Below, piece after piece: positions 48,470 to 57,340 of a stretch of DNA of 64,000 nt. Source of the stretch: an uncultured Prevotellaceae bacterium (GTDB taxonomy: Bacteria; Bacteroidota; Bacteroidia; Bacteroidales; Bacteroidaceae); contig CACYQO010000001.1 in assembly GCA_902776545.1 (NCBI GenBank), forward strand, positions 32,329 to 96,328, written 5' to 3'. Made by a program: the position numbers and the translations under genes. A model generated the notes under the pieces. It did not search any database, was not told the DNA's origin, and saw only the letters and a program-made list of their open reading frames with translations. The first letter of the stretch is position 1. Each line of letters begins with the position of its first letter.

Positions 48470-50944
48470 TTATTTAGCTTCCCTGAAGATAATCTTACTG
48501 ATCTTTACGTTCGTACCACCAGGAGAACCTCCAAAGTCGAAGAACAGGCGGATGGCTTCTGCATCGGTACCCTCTTTCAGGGTGACGCCATACCAAGTGA
48601 ATGTCATGGGCTCACCACCAACGACGTCATTACGCTCCTCAATGAAGAAGTTGGTGTCGCCAGCATCCGTCAGTTTCATGGTAACCTGCGGGCAATCATC
48701 TTCTGTCTCTATGACAAACTGGAAGTCATAGGCCTTAGAAGCACTTGCTGTCAACTTGGTGTCGATGTGGAATTGTCCCTGCCACTGGTTCTTGCCCAAT
48801 TCGGCGGGCAGTGTAATCTCGTAGGTGTCACCACTGTGAGTAGCCTCTGTGAAGTCGATGGAGTGCCAGTCGTCGCCAGCGGCGAAGTAGTAGCCGAGTT
48901 CATAGGCAGAATTATCATCAATAGCCTTCCAGAGGTTATCGGCATCGTCGTAATTCATGGGGCTGGTGCTACTACCTTCACCACTACCATCGGCCTCCTC
49001 GAAGTAGATCTTGCTGATCTTCACGTTAGCACCGCCAGGACAACCACCGAAGTCGAAGAACAGACGGATGGCCTCAGCATCAGTACCCTCCTTCAGGGTT
49101 ACACCTGAACGCTTCAAAATGAACGGTTCACCACCAGGCACGTCATTGCGCTCCTCAATGAAGAAGTTCGTATCGCCGGCATCGGTGAGCTTGAAGGTCA
49201 CCTGTGACAGATCCTGATCTGCCTCCATGATCATATAGAAGTTATAGGTCTTCTCGGCGCTGGCCGTCAGCTTGGTGTCGATATGGAACTGTCCCTGCCA
49301 CTGGTTCTTGCCGAGATCGGCTGGCAGCGTGAGCTCCCAGACGTCACCGTTGTGAGTGGCCTCCGTATAGTCGATGGCGTGCCAGTCGTCACCAGCAGCA
49401 AAGTAGTAACCTGTCTCGTAGGCACCTGCGTCGACAGCTTTCCAAAGGTTGGAAGGAGCGTCGTAGTTCCAGTCGAACTTATCCTTGCCGCCTTCTTCGC
49501 CGCCTCCTTCACCACCCTGTTCATCGGGCTGGCCTGCACCATCGTCGTAGGCATGATCCTTCAGCACCATGTCCGTAATCTCAACCTCAGTACCGGCCTG
49601 ACAGCCGCCGAAGTCGAACACGAGGTGGAACTTATCAATATCCTTACCTTCCATATTGCTCTTGACAAGCAGATACTCAGTATCACCCTCCAGAGGAATA
49701 ACCTCGTCAAAGTAGAAGTTTGTATCGTCAGCAGCGTCCGTGAGCTTCACGGTGGCACTGTTCAGATCCTGATTAGCCTTCAGCTTGATAGAGAAGTCGT
49801 AGTTCTTGCCAGCCTGAGTGGACACACCACCGAGGTTCTGCAGCTGGAACTGAGCCTGCCAACGCTGGTTCGACTCATGGGGCAGCGTTACCACAAACTT
49901 CTTGTTGCCATCGTTCGTATAGGTGATATCCTCAGCATTGTAGCCTTCCCAAGCATCTCCATGGGCATAGTAGCGGCTGATCTCCCACGTAGCGTCGCGC
50001 AGCATGTTGCCGTCACTATCGAACTTATAGCCCTTGAAAGCCTTAGGAGCATCGTCCTCCTTGCTGGTGAACATGAAGCGCCAAGTGATGCCTTCGCCCT
50101 CATAGAGCAGAATCATCTCAGAGTTCGTCAGCTTCGATACCGTGAATACGGGATTGGCGAACTGTGCATCGCTGGAAAGATAGGGGAAGAGCGTCTCTTT
50201 AGGCAACTGCAACACTATCTTGTCTCCAACGACATCAAATTTGTAGCTGGAAGTCTGATACTCTACGGGAGCCATGAAGTCAATCTTACTACCATCCTCC
50301 TGCACTAGTGTGTTGTACTCTGGGAAGATGCTGCAGCCATTGTTCACATACACCGTACCACCCTCGCCCGGATCATAGATGTATCCACCAATCGGATCGA
50401 ACGTAAGACGATCATCATACACGCCCCAGTCTGCCTTGTCGCCAGGAGCTGCACTCCACCAGTTGCTGCCGTCGGTACCAGGCTCACCGCAACCCATGTG
50501 TCCCTGCTCAGCGTAGTTGATGCGCCATGTGCGGGAGATACGGTTGTAATATGCCGTAAAGTCCACTTGCGAGTTCTCAAATGTAAACTGCTTGCTGATG
50601 CTGGCCTGGCTGAAACCGTTACGGTTGCCGAGACGCAGTTCCACGTCGTAGGTTCCTGCCTTGCTGTTAGACCAGTTCATGGGGTTCAGCGTCGAATAGG
50701 TGCTACCATTGATCTTCCAGATGGCGTAAGTCTGTGCAGGCAAGTTGGCAGTGAAGGTTGCCTGGTTCACGCTCTGGTCTATATTCATATTGAAGTCCAC
50801 ACCCGAGATGGACGGGATTCCTGCCTGGTTCGGGCCTTCGAACTTTTCAGGCGAGCAGGCCGTGAATAAAGGTAAAAGGGTAAAAAGGTAAAAAGGTAAA
50901 ACCTTTACCAACCCTTTGGCCTTAATAAATATATTTGTTCTCAT
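48470..50944 (-). CDS. Surface glycan-binding lipoprotein with tandem CBM-like modules
   Basis: 824 residues. The lipoprotein signal ends LFTACS; its core VLPFYLFTLLPL is encoded by a GGTAAAA array. After a PKD-like N-terminal part come three modules of about 150 residues. The last two are near-duplicates, each running from GYYFAAGDDWH to ISKI and sharing NQWQGQFHIDTKLTAS and AEAIRLFFDFGG. They resemble CBM4/9-type beta-sandwiches. Position after SusD and before GH16 fits the surface glycan-binding protein of a PUL. It overlaps the SusD stop by ATGA. Ligand specificity is inferred from the operon only. Confidence 0.82.
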   Translation of the reverse strand: MRTNIFIKAKGLVKVLPFYLFTLLPLFTACSPEKFEGPNQAGIPSISGVDFNMNIDQSVNQATFTANLPAQTYAIWKINGSTYSTLNPMNWSNSKAGTYDVELRLGNRNGFSQASISKQFTFENSQVDFTAYYNRISRTWRINYAEQGHMGCGEPGTDGSNWWSAAPGDKADWGVYDDRLTFDPIGGYIYDPGEGGTVYVNNGCSIFPEYNTLVQEDGSKIDFMAPVEYQTSSYKFDVVGDKIVLQLPKETLFPYLSSDAQFANPVFTVSKLTNSEMILLYEGEGITWRFMFTSKEDDAPKAFKGYKFDSDGNMLRDATWEISRYYAHGDAWEGYNAEDITYTNDGNKKFVVTLPHESNQRWQAQFQLQNLGGVSTQAGKNYDFSIKLKANQDLNSATVKLTDAADDTNFYFDEVIPLEGDTEYLLVKSNMEGKDIDKFHLVFDFGGCQAGTEVEITDMVLKDHAYDDGAGQPDEQGGEGGGEEGGKDKFDWNYDAPSNLWKAVDAGAYETGYYFAAGDDWHAIDYTEATHNGDVWELTLPADLGKNQWQGQFHIDTKLTASAEKTYNFYMIMEADQDLSQVTFKLTDAGDTNFFIEERNDVPGGEPFILKRSGVTLKEGTDAEAIRLFFDFGGCPGGANVKISKIYFEEADGSGEGSSTSPMNYDDADNLWKAIDDNSAYELGYYFAAGDDWHSIDFTEATHSGDTYEITLPAELGKNQWQGQFHIDTKLTASASKAYDFQFVIETEDDCPQVTMKLTDAGDTNFFIEERNDVVGGEPMTFTWYGVTLKEGTDAEAIRLFFDFGGSPGGTNVKISKIIFREAK
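50869..50902 (-). repeat. GGTAAAA 7-nt array encoding lipoprotein signal core
   Basis: GGTAAAA, GGGTAAAA, AGGTAAAA, AGGTAAAA units; minus-strand translation VLPFYLFTLLPLF. Confidence 0.85.
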
Positions 50945-52518
50945 ATCTCGTTCTGCTTGAGGGTTCCCTGAGCAGCGTCGATGTTGTCCTGCGGGATGGG
51001 CAGATAGCGCACATCCTCTGTCCAGGCCTTGGTGCGGTAGCCACCACTGTCGTTGGCGGGTGTCAGCACGCTGGCAGCCCTACCCGTACGTACGAGGTCG
51101 AAATAGCGCTTGCCCTCGCCCATGAACTCATGGCGGCGCTCGTTGAGGATGACATCTTCGTCAACACCGTTAGTGGCAGCCAGACCAGCACGGGCACGAA
51201 CCTCGTTCACATAGCCTGCAGCCTCGCTGGCACTTCCGCTCGTCTTCAGCAGCAGCTCAGCAGCATTCAGCAGGGTCTCAGCATAGCGATACACGCGGAG
51301 GTTGTTGTTGAAGCCAAGGTCGGCATCAGCCTTCTGGTCCTTGTTGTTGCTCTTGCGGCACATATACTTATAGAGGCAGTAGCCCGTATTCATCCAACCC
51401 GGATCGTCGCTCGTTCCATGGGCATTGAGGTCGAAGGCGGAGAACTCCTTGCGGAGGTCACCCTCCTCGAAACTTGCTACAGAGTGCAGGGGAATGGCAC
51501 TGAAACCCCAGCCTGCATCGACATCCTCATAGGGATCGCCGGCATTGGCCTTGAAGCTGCGCGGACCGTGCAGACGTGGGAACACAGCACCACCGGCTCC
51601 CAACTGGTTACCCCAACCACGGACGGAGTTGTCGTCGAAATAGTTGATCTCAAAGATCGACTCCGAGTTCCACTCGCCGCTCTCTTCCCAGATATCCTTG
51701 AAGTTGGGGGTCAGATTATAGCGGTGGCTGTCGATGAGCTCCTTCATATAGCTGAGAGCCTTGCCATAGCGGCTGCTGTCGTTCTGAATCATCACCATCT
51801 CGGCATAGATCATATATGCCAGGGGTTTCGTCACGTGACCTTTCTGGTCGGTGGGATAATCGTCCTTGAGGGCTCCCGTGGCGATGACGGACTCCAGTTC
51901 CTCAATCACCTTGGCATACACCTCGTCGGCAGTGCTCTGCTCATAGATATAAGGAGCGTCCAGATTCTCGAAGTAGCAGGGCACGTTGCCATAGAACTTC
52001 CAGAGCTGCAGATAGTAGAACACACGGAGCAGACGGGCCTGAGCCTCGTAGTCTGCACGCTGGGTTGACGTGATGTTGCCAGCCTTTTCTACCCAGTCAC
52101 AATACTTCAGCACGTCGTTAGAGCGCTTCACGCCACTGTAGCTGTCGCTCCATACGCCTGTCAGACAGACCACGGGAGTACAAGAGTAGTTGAACATCAG
52201 CTGCAGCATCGGCTGGTCCGTGTTACTGCTGCCGTTGGGGTACATATCGTCGCTCATAAACTCAGAGATGAAGTTCAGGGCATTGTACTGGTAGGTCGAA
52301 CCGTAGTCGTACCAGTGCAGGGGTGCGTATGCGGCCACTAACGCCTCGTCGAGAGAGGTTCTCGTGGTATAGTATTCCTCGATGAAGGTGTCGGTAGGAC
52401 TGGTCACCTCCAGGAATGAGTCCTTACAGCCGGTCATTAAAGGTAAAAGGGTAAAAAGGTAAAAAGGTAAAACCTTCACCATAAGCCCTTTGGCCTTATT
52501 TAATATATTCGTTTTCAT
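50941..52518 (-). CDS. SusD/RagB-family glycan-binding lipoprotein (PUL2)
   Basis: 525 residues. Lipoprotein signal ends LMTGCK, its core again VLPFYLFTLLPL from an array almost identical to that in the next gene. SusD features: helical start (YYTTRTSLDEALVAAYAPL), LLRVFYYLQLWKFYGNVP, and the C-terminal RYAETLLNAAELLLKTSGS with RRHEFMGEGKRYFDLVRTGR. It binds glycan on the cell surface with SusC (52562). Gap to susC is about 43 nt and filled by a T-rich 8-nt array. Confidence 0.93.
   Translation of the reverse strand: MKTNILNKAKGLMVKVLPFYLFTLLPLMTGCKDSFLEVTSPTDTFIEEYYTTRTSLDEALVAAYAPLHWYDYGSTYQYNALNFISEFMSDDMYPNGSSNTDQPMLQLMFNYSCTPVVCLTGVWSDSYSGVKRSNDVLKYCDWVEKAGNITSTQRADYEAQARLLRVFYYLQLWKFYGNVPCYFENLDAPYIYEQSTADEVYAKVIEELESVIATGALKDDYPTDQKGHVTKPLAYMIYAEMVMIQNDSSRYGKALSYMKELIDSHRYNLTPNFKDIWEESGEWNSESIFEINYFDDNSVRGWGNQLGAGGAVFPRLHGPRSFKANAGDPYEDVDAGWGFSAIPLHSVASFEEGDLRKEFSAFDLNAHGTSDDPGWMNTGYCLYKYMCRKSNNKDQKADADLGFNNNLRVYRYAETLLNAAELLLKTSGSASEAAGYVNEVRARAGLAATNGVDEDVILNERRHEFMGEGKRYFDLVRTGRAASVLTPANDSGGYRTKAWTEDVRYLPIPQDNIDAAQGTLKQNEI
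52438..52473 (-). repeat. GGTAAAA 7-nt array encoding SusD signal core
   Basis: Same units and same translated peptide as 50869-50902. Both sites are followed on the plus strand by ACCTTTACC / ACCTTCACC, so similarity extends past the array. Confidence 0.85.
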
Positions 52519-52529
52519 AACTCTTTCTT

Positions 52530-52563
52530 TTTTAATTTCTTACTTTTTTACTTTTTTACCTTT
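52530..52563. repeat. T-rich TTTACTTT-type 8-nt array between susC and susD
   Basis: CTTACTTT, TTTACTTT, TTTACCTT; its last bases abut or include the susC stop codon (52562-52564). Confidence 0.6.
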
Positions 52564-55500
52564 AGAAAGTGACATTGCATCCCACACGGAACGTACGCGG
52601 CTGCGGATAGACACCGAAGTCGACACCGTTGGACTTGTCTGAACCAGAAGAGATTTCAGGATCGAAGCCCCAGTACTTGGTGAAAGTCAGCAGATTCTCA
52701 AAAGCTGCATAGACGCGCAGACGGCTGATGAAGACCTTCTTCGTGAGGAATTCGGGGATGGTGTAACCCAGCTCTATGTTCTTCAGACGTACGTAGCTGC
52801 CATCGTGTACATAGAGGTCAGAGGCCTGCCAGTTGGTGGCGTCGCCCTGAATATAGATAGGATACTTGTTCGAGGTGCCCTCACCCGTCCAGCGTCCGAG
52901 GAACCAGCTGGGAAGGTTGATGCTGGGGAGGTCGAGACGGCGGGTGGCATCGAAAATGTCGTTGCCTGCCGTGCCCTGCCAGAACATCATGAAGTCGAAG
53001 CCTCTCCATGCGGCATTCAGCGTGGCACCGAAGGTCCAGTCGGGCGTACCTTTACCGATCTTCGTACGGTCGGCATCGTCGATGGCGCCATCACCGTTCA
53101 CATCCACAAAGCGGACATAGCCGGGACGTGCATCGGGCTGGATCATTCCCTGAGGACCAGTGTATGCTTTGATCTCCTCCCAGTTCTGGAAGATACCAGC
53201 GGTCTTGTAGCCCCAGAAGTAAGTGAAAGGCTCACCAGCCTCAGCACGGGAGATGTTACCGAGGTTAGAGACGTTGTCGTAGGTATCGAAACCTGCGGCG
53301 TTACCCAGGCGGATCAGCTCGTTCTTCAGATAAGAGGCGTTGGCCTTGATCTGGAACTTGGCATCCTTGATATTGAACTTATAGCCAAGCTCAAACTCGA
53401 CACCGGAGTTCTCCATATCACCCACGTTACCGATAGGCTTCGACTCACCCACGTACGACGGGATGTTCATATCTTTCAGCATGCCGTTGGTCTTCTTCTT
53501 GAAATAGTCCACGGTGAACGTGATCTTATTGTTCAGGAAGCCGAAGTCAATACCGATGTCAGTCTGCTCAGACTCCTCCCACTTCAGGTCGGGGTTAGAC
53601 AGGCCACTGGCCTTCGAGCTGTTCACTTCCTTCTCACCGCCAGCCATACCGAAGCCGTAGTTGTTACCGCCCTGTGTCAGCACAGTGTAGCGGAAGTCAC
53701 CGATGTTATCGTTACCGTTCTTACCCCAGCTGAAACGTACTTTCAGATTATTCAGCCAGTCGTTGGTGCTCTTCATGAATTTCTCGTTCATGACGTTCCA
53801 ACCCAGAGAGAATGAGGGGAACACACCATATTTGTTATTAGAACCGAAGCGGCTGGAACCGTCGCGGCGCACTGTACCCTGAATCATATAACGCTCATCG
53901 TAGTTGTAGCTCAGACGGGCGAAGAGGGAAGACATGGTGTGTTTCACGCCAGGACCGCCCCATCCGTCACGGTCACCGTCAGCGGCAAGACCAGTGGCAG
54001 CATTGATCCAGGGCTTGTCATAGTCCTTCAGATTGTTGCGAGAGGCACCCAGCGTCCAGCCAGAGTTCTCAAAGGCACTCTGACCGAGCACTACGTTCAC
54101 CGTGTGCTTGTCGAAGGTCTTGTCGTACATCAGCACGTTCTCCAACTGCCATACGGTACCACGGTCGCTCTCCATCGAGGCCGAGCTGTAGTTGCGGTGC
54201 TTCGTCGGTGAGATCCAGTACGGAGTGGCATGGCTCTGGTTGCCCCAGAACGACATGTCGGTGCTGTAGCTGACACGGTATTTCAGACCGTCCCAGATAC
54301 CCAGCGTAGCCGAGAAGTTGGTCACGAACTTATGGCTCCAGTTGTCGGCCACGGGCAGCTGGAACGATGCCAGCGGGTTGGCCATCTCATTGAAGCCGGC
54401 GCCAGGGATGTTCAGCAGCTTGCCGTCATCGTACATGGGCACGTACTCGTCAGGAAAGGTAGAGCCGTAATAGTCGATCTGCTCCTGGGCAGCCGCACCC
54501 TCCAGGTATGGAGCGATGATCGGGGGCAGTGCGAGGGCAGAGCCGATCTCGTTACCCCACTGAGAGTTGGGATCCAGCCCGGCACTTTTCACACGGGCGT
54601 AGGAGAGGTTCACCTGTACATCGAGCTTGTCGAGCCAGTTGCGTTCCTTCGTCATGTCGAACACGGTAAAGTTGAAGTTACCGCGCAACGTCAGACGTCT
54701 ATAGTTCGAGTGGCCGTAGTTTCCACCTACGATACCCTCCTGGTTGTAGTAGCCCAGAGAGAAATAGTAGTTCACCTTCTCCGTGGCTCCGCTCAGCGTC
54801 AGCTCGTGGTTCTGCACGGGAGCATTGTCGTTGAAGAGCAGATCCTGCCAGTCGGTATTCGTGGTCACATTGTAAGGATCGGCGTACTTTGGAGCCTGTC
54901 CGGCGTTCACCAGTCCTTCGTTCATCATCACCATATAACCAGTGGCGTCGAGCACGTCGCGGTGCTTCCACGCTGTCTGCCAGCCCTGAGAGAAATTGTA
55001 GTTCACGGTCATCTTACCCAACTTACCCTTCTTCGTGGTCACGAGGATCACACCGTTGGCAGCACGGGCACCATAGATGGCACCTGAGGCAGCATCCTTC
55101 AGCACCTCGATACTCTCGATGTCGCTGGGGTTGATGTAGTCAAGGCCACCCTCGATGGGCATACCGTCAACAATATACAACGGGTTAGAGTCGTTCACCG
55201 ATCCTATACCACGCACACGTATGCGCGAGGCAGCACCGGGCTGACCAGAGTTAGAGGTGACGTTCACACCGGCGGCCAGACCTTTCAGGGCATTGTCCAT
55301 ACGCACGGGCGTCGTACCTGCAAGGTCGTCGCTCGTCACTTTGGCGATGGCGGCGGTCACCACACTCTTCCTCTGCACACCATAACCGATCACGACGACG
55401 TCCTGCAGTGTCTGGGCGTCTTCCTTCAGCACGATGGTCATGCCGTCCTTGGCCGTCACCTCCTGAGATGTATAGCCAATATAAGAAATAACAATAGGTG

Positions 55501-55699
55501 TACCCTCTTCCACTTTGATCGTGAACTTACCATCAAAGTCTGTGATGGTTCCGTTCTGAGGGTTACCCTTCTCGACGATGGAAGCACCGATGATGGCCTC
55601 CCCAGCGTCGTCTGTCACAGTTCCCAAGATACCTTGGGCGTTCGAAGCCATTGACACCATCAGTGCCAACAACAACAATAGATACCTGCTTTTTTTCAT
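52562..55699 (-). CDS. SusC/RagA-family TonB-linked outer-membrane transporter (PUL2)
   Basis: 1045 residues: Sec signal (1-21), carboxypeptidase-regulatory-like domain (GILGTVTDDAGEAIIGASIV), TonB-linked plug (DVVVIGYGVQRKS, RIRVRGIGS, YIVDGMPIEGG) and C-terminal barrel ending in NVTF. Imports oligosaccharides across the outer membrane; with SusD forms the uptake unit of the beta-glucan-type locus. It heads an operon of six genes down to 43653. A TAATTTTG -7 element is at 55762. It has no internal arrays. Confidence 0.94.
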   Translation of the reverse strand: MKKSRYLLLLLALMVSMASNAQGILGTVTDDAGEAIIGASIVEKGNPQNGTITDFDGKFTIKVEEGTPIVISYIGYTSQEVTAKDGMTIVLKEDAQTLQDVVVIGYGVQRKSVVTAAIAKVTSDDLAGTTPVRMDNALKGLAAGVNVTSNSGQPGAASRIRVRGIGSVNDSNPLYIVDGMPIEGGLDYINPSDIESIEVLKDAASGAIYGARAANGVILVTTKKGKLGKMTVNYNFSQGWQTAWKHRDVLDATGYMVMMNEGLVNAGQAPKYADPYNVTTNTDWQDLLFNDNAPVQNHELTLSGATEKVNYYFSLGYYNQEGIVGGNYGHSNYRRLTLRGNFNFTVFDMTKERNWLDKLDVQVNLSYARVKSAGLDPNSQWGNEIGSALALPPIIAPYLEGAAAQEQIDYYGSTFPDEYVPMYDDGKLLNIPGAGFNEMANPLASFQLPVADNWSHKFVTNFSATLGIWDGLKYRVSYSTDMSFWGNQSHATPYWISPTKHRNYSSASMESDRGTVWQLENVLMYDKTFDKHTVNVVLGQSAFENSGWTLGASRNNLKDYDKPWINAATGLAADGDRDGWGGPGVKHTMSSLFARLSYNYDERYMIQGTVRRDGSSRFGSNNKYGVFPSFSLGWNVMNEKFMKSTNDWLNNLKVRFSWGKNGNDNIGDFRYTVLTQGGNNYGFGMAGGEKEVNSSKASGLSNPDLKWEESEQTDIGIDFGFLNNKITFTVDYFKKKTNGMLKDMNIPSYVGESKPIGNVGDMENSGVEFELGYKFNIKDAKFQIKANASYLKNELIRLGNAAGFDTYDNVSNLGNISRAEAGEPFTYFWGYKTAGIFQNWEEIKAYTGPQGMIQPDARPGYVRFVDVNGDGAIDDADRTKIGKGTPDWTFGATLNAAWRGFDFMMFWQGTAGNDIFDATRRLDLPSINLPSWFLGRWTGEGTSNKYPIYIQGDATNWQASDLYVHDGSYVRLKNIELGYTIPEFLTKKVFISRLRVYAAFENLLTFTKYWGFDPEISSGSDKSNGVDFGVYPQPRTFRVGCNVTF

Positions 55700-55761
55700 A
55701 CTTTTGTTAGTTATTATTAATTATGATGAATAGGTTGTGTCGCTTTTTTGATTCGACAGTG

Positions 55762-55769
55762 CAAAATTA
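55762..55769 (-). promoter_or_regulatory. -7 element (TAATTTTG) for PUL2 operon
   Basis: Reverse-strand TAATTTTG, 62 nt upstream of susC. Confidence 0.55.
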
Positions 55770-55863
55770 CAAAATTATTCGTTGCATTTCAAGTCTAAAG
55801 GCAGAAAAAGTGGATTTTTTTAGAGGCCACATTTACTTATTATTCTCTTTTTCAGTTACTTAC

Positions 55864-55893
55864 AAAAATCGTCCACCCTAAAAAGAGTGGACG
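55864..55893 (-). terminator. Terminator-like hairpin downstream of the small gene pair
   Basis: CGTCCACTCTTTTTAGGGTGGACG on the minus strand folds into a hairpin and is followed by ATTTTTG; it would end transcription coming from 56461. Confidence 0.65.
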
Positions 55894-55968
55894 AAATATA
55901 GAGGTGTAAAAAACACACTTTAACTCGTATTTAACACTTATTTCACAAAAGTCTCGTCTAAAATCCTT

Positions 55969-56005
55969 TTGACGCTGCGTAGCTGTGTCACTGCGTCAGT
56001 CCTTT
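55969..56005. repeat. 8-nt array GACGCTGC/GTAGCTGT type
   Basis: Units of 8 nt like those in the cruciform at 57341-57770, just after the stop of the small gene at 56016. Confidence 0.6.
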
Positions 56006-56015
56006 CCACACGGAC

Positions 56016-56207
56016 TTAAAGCAACTCCTCTGCCAACGCCTTCACTCGCTTTTCTGTGATAGGCTCTTCTGACGAATACAATGCCTGCGTCAAAGGGCTG
56101 TTCATCACCAGTCCTACTGCATCTCTCGGCTCAATGTCATATTCTGACACCAGATAGGCTGCAAGGTCAGCCATCAAATCCTCAAATTTCAAATACCTCT
56201 CTTCCAT
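56016..56207 (-). CDS. Small hypothetical protein
   Basis: 63 residues if started at MEERYLKFEDLMADLAAYLV; an upstream ATG adds 8 residues. Mostly helical, acidic and basic patches (VKALAEELL at the end). It overlaps the upstream TerB-like gene by 19 nt, so the two are probably co-translated. Not recognised. Two small overlapping genes could suggest a toxin-antitoxin pair, but no signature supports this. Confidence 0.55.
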   Translation of the reverse strand: MEERYLKFEDLMADLAAYLVSEYDIEPRDAVGLVMNSPLTQALYSSEEPITEKRVKALAEELL

Positions 56208-56461
56208 ATGGCCTTCTTGAATATCTCGCAATTTCTGTTATTATCACCAAAGTCATAGATGAGTGCCAGTTCTTTTTCGTCAAGAATTCCATCTGCGAAA
56301 GCCATATTCACAAAGTAGTTCAGGAGCTCACTCTTCAAATCTGGAGCCATTTCAAGAATGTTCTTTATCGCATTATTGAGAGTACTAATAAGATCGCCTT
56401 TCTCAACCCGTTTCAATTCCTTGTATGGGAAAAGCTTGCTCGCGCTCGACAATTGATGCAA
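56189..56461 (-). CDS. Small TerB-like protein
   Basis: 90 residues. The segment NMAFADGILDEKELALIYDF resembles the acidic ADG-x-x-D-x-x-E motif of the TerB tellurite-resistance-like fold, which is used in many stress proteins. The exact start is uncertain (the region upstream is open further). A TACTTTTG -7 element lies at 56538-56545. Forms a unit with the small gene downstream. Confidence 0.55.
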   Translation of the reverse strand: MHQLSSASKLFPYKELKRVEKGDLISTLNNAIKNILEMAPDLKSELLNYFVNMAFADGILDEKELALIYDFGDNNRNCEIFKKAIWKRGI

Positions 56462-56537
56462 GCATCATTGTACTCACTCAACCGCAGCCTTCTGCCGTAG
56501 CAGCGTCGCGTCACGACGATTAGCCAGTACTTGATTG

Positions 56538-56545
56538 CAAAAGTA
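56538..56545 (-). promoter_or_regulatory. -7 element (TACTTTTG) for the TerB-like gene
   Basis: Reverse-strand TACTTTTG about 77 nt before the proposed start. Confidence 0.5.
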
Positions 56546-56629
56546 CAAAATATTTTTGAAACAAAGGAAGATTTTGAGAAAAAAGATAAAATAAATCGAG
56601 ATTTGTTTGGAAGGTAAGGGAATAATTCG

Positions 56630-56637
56630 TATCTTTG
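56630..56637 (+). promoter_or_regulatory. -7 element (TATCTTTG) of a small RNA
   Basis: Plus-strand TATCTTTG with no gene downstream on this strand before a terminator at 56760-56785. Confidence 0.6.
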
Positions 56638-56642
56638 CAGCG

Positions 56643-56785
56643 TGAAAGGAGAAACCAGGTAGAGCCACGATGTGCGGAACGGTGGCATGGCTGTAGGGCA
56701 AAACCTGCAGAGATGATGAGCAATTCGACCTTGCCGCTTGGTTTCCTTCACTCGATTACAGCTGGTCATGTGTGGCCAGCTTTTT
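56643..56785 (+). ncRNA. Small structured RNA candidate (about 140 nt)
   Basis: It begins after a good -7 element and ends at a textbook terminator (AGCTGGTC, loop, GGCCAGCT, TTTTT). The ends pair: GTGAAAGGAGAAACCAG (56642-56658) with TTGGTTTCCTTCAC (56738-56751). Inside, AGCCA (56663) pairs with TGGCT (56688), and GTAGG with CCTGC around GCAAAA. No open frame of note. I could not match it to SRP RNA, 6S RNA or a known riboswitch. Confidence 0.65.
56760..56785 (+). terminator. Rho-independent terminator of the small RNA
   Basis: 8-bp perfect stem AGCTGGTC/GGCCAGCT with a 6-nt loop and T5 run; it overlaps the 3' end of the convergent gene at 56784. Confidence 0.85.
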
Positions 56786-57236
56786 ATAATTTCTGATACT
56801 TCGGAAGCGTGAACTCTGCTGGGTCTTTCACTCTGGTAGCTGTAATGAAGTTCACTTGGGCCACCAATTCTCGACTGATTTTCATCTTGTAGTTCGGATG
56901 GACGATGAACTTTGATATCCCATCGGTATAGATGAAGCACTCGCCATCATAATATAGATCCATTTGGAAGCGGTTCTGGGGGAAGTCTATCAGGTCGGCA
57001 TCGTCAACGACCAGTCCTTTCATTGCTTTTGAAGGCCTCATGCAGTGCTGCAACTGCTTAGCACTCATGTAGAGATCATCGCTCGCAAGGGTGATGGCAT
57101 TGGCTTGGGCGAACTCCATCATACGGGCTTCAACCTTGCCAATGCTGAAAGGTTGGACTGGCGAGAAACCCTTCTGACTGATATCAGCCAGAACCTGAGC
57201 AATCTGTTCCTCTATTGTTATAAATGTCTTATCCAT
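56784..57236 (-). CDS. Hypothetical protein
   Basis: 150 residues from MDKTFITIEEQIAQVLADIS; eight upstream in-frame residues lie in the leader and are unlikely. N-terminal helical half, then a beta-rich half (FIYTDGISKFIVHPNYKMKI) ending VNFITATRVKDPAEFTLPKY. I do not recognise the family; the final stretch has the general look of small phage-associated proteins. It has its own -7 element at 57250 and stands alone. Confidence 0.6.
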   Translation of the reverse strand: MDKTFITIEEQIAQVLADISQKGFSPVQPFSIGKVEARMMEFAQANAITLASDDLYMSAKQLQHCMRPSKAMKGLVVDDADLIDFPQNRFQMDLYYDGECFIYTDGISKFIVHPNYKMKISRELVAQVNFITATRVKDPAEFTLPKYQKL

Positions 57237-57249
57237 AGTAATTCTGATG

Positions 57250-57257
57250 CAAAAGTA
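57250..57257 (-). promoter_or_regulatory. -7 element (TACTTTTG) for hypothetical gene
   Basis: Reverse-strand TACTTTTG, 13 nt from the ATG at 57236. Confidence 0.55.
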
Positions 57258-57340
57258 CACATTATTTTTGAAACAAAGGAAGATTTTGAGAAAAAAAGAT
57301 AATAAAATCGTTATGGCAGAGGCAAAACAGACAGCTACAT

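Noticed and set aside
56643-56785. SRP (4.5S) RNA or cobalamin riboswitch
   Set aside because: A GGAA and a GCCAC can be found but the surrounding conserved loop sequences are absent, and no gene follows on that strand.
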